Positions 5,992 through 7,166 of a stretch of DNA of 7,166 nt are shown piece by piece. Both the position numbers and the translations under genes were made by a program. The stretch is from Sulfitobacter sp. (GTDB taxonomy: Bacteria; Pseudomonadota; Alphaproteobacteria; Rhodobacterales; Rhodobacteraceae), in contig JAGXHC010000064.1 of NCBI GenBank assembly GCA_024636405.1, positions 1 to 7,166 on the forward strand. The letters are read 5' to 3'. Below the pieces are notes generated by a model that was given only the letters and a program-made list of their open reading frames with translations, made no database searches and was not told the origin of the DNA. The first letter of the stretch is position 1, and every line of letters starts with the position of its first letter.

Positions 5992-6486
5992 ATGGCACAG
6001 ATGGATTACGCACGCGCGGCCAAGTACTTTTTGTTGCAGGATTTCGCCAAGGGGTTCTTGCTGGGCATGAAGTACTTTTTCGCGCCCAAGGCCACGCTGA
6101 ACTATCCGCATGAAAAGGGGCCGCTTTCCCCGCGATTTCGTGGTGAACATGCCCTGCGGCGCTATGCCAACGGTGAAGAACGCTGCATCGCGTGCAAGCT
6201 CTGCGAGGCCATCTGTCCGGCGCAGGCGATCACCATTGATGCGGAACCGCGCGAAGACGGCAGCCGACGCACCACACGCTATGACATTGACATGACCAAA
6301 TGCATCTACTGCGGTTTTTGTCAGGAAGCCTGCCCGGTGGATGCCATCGTGGAGGGGCCGAATTTCGAGTTCTCCACCGAGACCCGCGAAGAGCTTTTTT
6401 ACGACAAGGCCAAGCTTTTGGACAACGGCGACCGCTGGGAAGCCGAGATTGCCCGCAACCTGGAAATGGATGCACCGTACCGATGA
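5992..6486 (+). CDS. nuoI: NADH-quinone oxidoreductase subunit I (TYKY, 2x[4Fe-4S])
   Basis: NuoI carries clusters N6a and N6b, which relay electrons from NuoG to the last cluster N2 in NuoB. The 164-residue product has two ferredoxin motifs CxxCxxCxxxCP: C65, C68, C71, C75 ([13 protein letters not shown]) and C104, C107, C110, C114 ([13 protein letters not shown]). An N-terminal amphipathic region ([22 protein letters not shown], two short stretches around residues 18-39) anchors it at the membrane arm in known structures. The C-terminal EGPNFEF and [10 protein letters not shown] segments are typical. AGGGGG at 5981-5986 sits 5 nt before the ATG, inside the end of nuoH. The stop overlaps the next ATG (ATGA, 6483-6486). 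Length is as expected for alphaproteobacteria. Confidence 0.97.
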   Translation: MAQMDYARAAKYFLLQDFAKGFLLGMKYFFAPKATLNYPHEKGPLSPRFRGEHALRRYANGEERCIACKLCEAICPAQAITIDAEPREDGSRRTTRYDIDMTKCIYCGFCQEACPVDAIVEGPNFEFSTETREELFYDKAKLLDNGDRWEAEIARNLEMDAPYR

Positions 6487-6899
6487 CCGATCCAACAAAC
6501 CCCTTCGAGGCGATGATGAAACAGGCGCAGGAAATGGCAAAGTCCTTTCCGGCGATGGATGCCTTTTCCCCCAAGGGGTTTGAAAAGATGATGGGCAAGA
6601 TGCCAAAGGACATGATGGAAATGATGTTCGGCAACACGGTCAATCCTGGCGGGCTTGATGCGCGTACGCGGCTTTTGCTGACGCTGTCGGGGCTGGTGAT
6701 GCAAGGCGCGCAGAACGACGTGGCCCTGCGCCAGACGGTCCGTCACGCGCTCGAGGCCGGCGCGACCAAGCAACATATCATCGAAACCATCGGTCAGATG
6801 TCGGTTTTCGCGGGTATTCCGGCCATGACCCGCGCGCTTGAATTGGCGCAATCGGTGCTGGATGACGAAGAGGACGCGACCAAGGGAGATGGCAAATGA
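6483..6899 (+). CDS. Carboxymuconolactone decarboxylase-family protein in the nuo operon
   Basis: Residues about 50-125 of this 138-residue protein match the CMD/AhpD-like helical fold, with the typical run [18 protein letters not shown], then [20 protein letters not shown] and [15 protein letters not shown]. The protein has no cysteine at all, so it lacks the CxxC of AhpD-type peroxidase reductases and cannot act by that chemistry. Catabolic PcaC enzymes also lack CxxC, but the genome context is respiratory, not aromatic catabolism, so the substrate is unknown. The N-terminal 48 residues form a methionine-rich segment (eleven Met between 11 and 48), possibly an amphipathic helix. It overlaps nuoI at its start (ATGA) and nuoJ at its stop (ATGA, 6896-6899), so translation should be tightly coupled. 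A role in complex I assembly or quinone-related chemistry is only an inference from position. Confidence 0.85.
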   Translation: MTDPTNPFEAMMKQAQEMAKSFPAMDAFSPKGFEKMMGKMPKDMMEMMFGNTVNPGGLDARTRLLLTLSGLVMQGAQNDVALRQTVRHALEAGATKQHIIETIGQMSVFAGIPAMTRALELAQSVLDDEEDATKGDGK

Positions 6900-7166
6900 C
6901 CGTCTTTTCATTCTATCTGTTCGCAATCTGCGTGATCGCAGGCGGGCTTTTCACTGTGATCAGCCGCAATCCGGTGCATTCGGTGTTGTGGCTGATACTG
7001 GCGTTTTTGTCGTCAGCGGGGCTGTTTGTGCTGCTGGGGGCGGAGTTCGTGGCGATGCTGCTGATCATCGTCTATGTCGGCGCGGTTGCGGTGCTGTTTT
7101 TGTTCGTCGTGATGATGCTGGACGTGGATTTTGCAGAGCTGAAGGCGGAAATGGCGCGCTATATGC
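6896..7166 (+). CDS. nuoJ: NADH-quinone oxidoreductase subunit J (ND6), 3' end outside window
   Basis: The first 90 residues of NuoJ (ND6) are present; the full protein is usually around 200 residues. NuoJ sits between the quinone module and the antiporter-like subunits and takes part in coupling electron transfer to proton pumping. Three hydrophobic helices are visible (about 4-22, 29-48, 53-76). [14 protein letters not shown] (24-37) is the typical second helix, and [20 protein letters not shown] (48-67) contains the conserved acidic residue (E50) and the helix-3 segment known for a pi-bulge in complex I structures. The ATG overlaps the preceding stop (ATGA), with AGGGAG (6883-6888) upstream. 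The frame is open to the edge. Confidence 0.95.
   Translation, partial: MTVFSFYLFAICVIAGGLFTVISRNPVHSVLWLILAFLSSAGLFVLLGAEFVAMLLIIVYVGAVAVLFLFVVMMLDVDFAELKAEMARYM

Noticed and set aside
5842..6606. 254-codon open frame on the minus strand over the nuoH end and nuoI
   Set aside because: It is opposite unmistakable nuoH and nuoI; the translation shows no family features.

Overview
The window looks like part of the complex I (NADH:quinone oxidoreductase, nuo) operon of an alphaproteobacterium, most likely a Rhodobacterales (Roseobacter-type) species. The reasons are: the order nuoF'-nuoG-nuoH-nuoI-nuoJ, all on the + strand, with many small extra genes between the subunits; a NuoG of the mitochondrial/Paracoccus type without the extra N7 cluster motif; GC-rich codon use; and a small secreted protein upstream of nuoG that resembles the DUF5333 family. 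The taxonomic call is inference from gene content, not from a search.

Layout. Positions 1 to about 690 are the 3' part of an IS5-family insertion sequence, open at the left edge. Its DDE transposase keeps all three catalytic residues but is cut off near its C-terminus, and no right terminal inverted repeat is visible. It runs straight into the last ~103 codons of nuoF (about 694-1005), which hold only the N3 [4Fe-4S] domain; the FMN- and NADH-binding part is absent here. Then follow a MAPEG-type membrane protein (1010-1417), a small unknown ORF (about 1482-1685) preceded by a perfect CtrA-type box and containing a perfect 32-bp palindrome, a small lipoprotein (1682-2008), a 118-bp spacer with dyads, a secreted DUF5333-like protein (2127-2543), nuoG (2548-4563), a second small lipoprotein (4560-4943), nuoH (4950-5990), nuoI (5992-6486), a carboxymuconolactone decarboxylase-family protein (6483-6899) and the first 90 codons of nuoJ (6896 to the edge).

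How the genes work together. NuoF and NuoG belong to the peripheral NADH-oxidising arm. NuoI carries electrons through N6a/N6b towards quinone. NuoH forms the membrane part of the quinone chamber, and NuoJ couples quinone chemistry to proton pumping. From nuoG onward the genes are packed with 1-6 nt gaps or 4-nt stop/start overlaps, so they should be co-transcribed and translationally coupled. The extra genes are mostly envelope proteins: one polytopic membrane protein, two lipoproteins and one Sec-exported protein. They are candidates for accessory or assembly roles but have no proven function that I can see.

The points most worth a second look are the IS/nuoF junction (a disrupted essential-looking subunit, an IS-linked deletion, or an assembly chimera), the 32-bp palindrome next to a CtrA-type box, and the two lipoproteins on either side of nuoG, which share an ungapped sequence pattern and may be paralogues.
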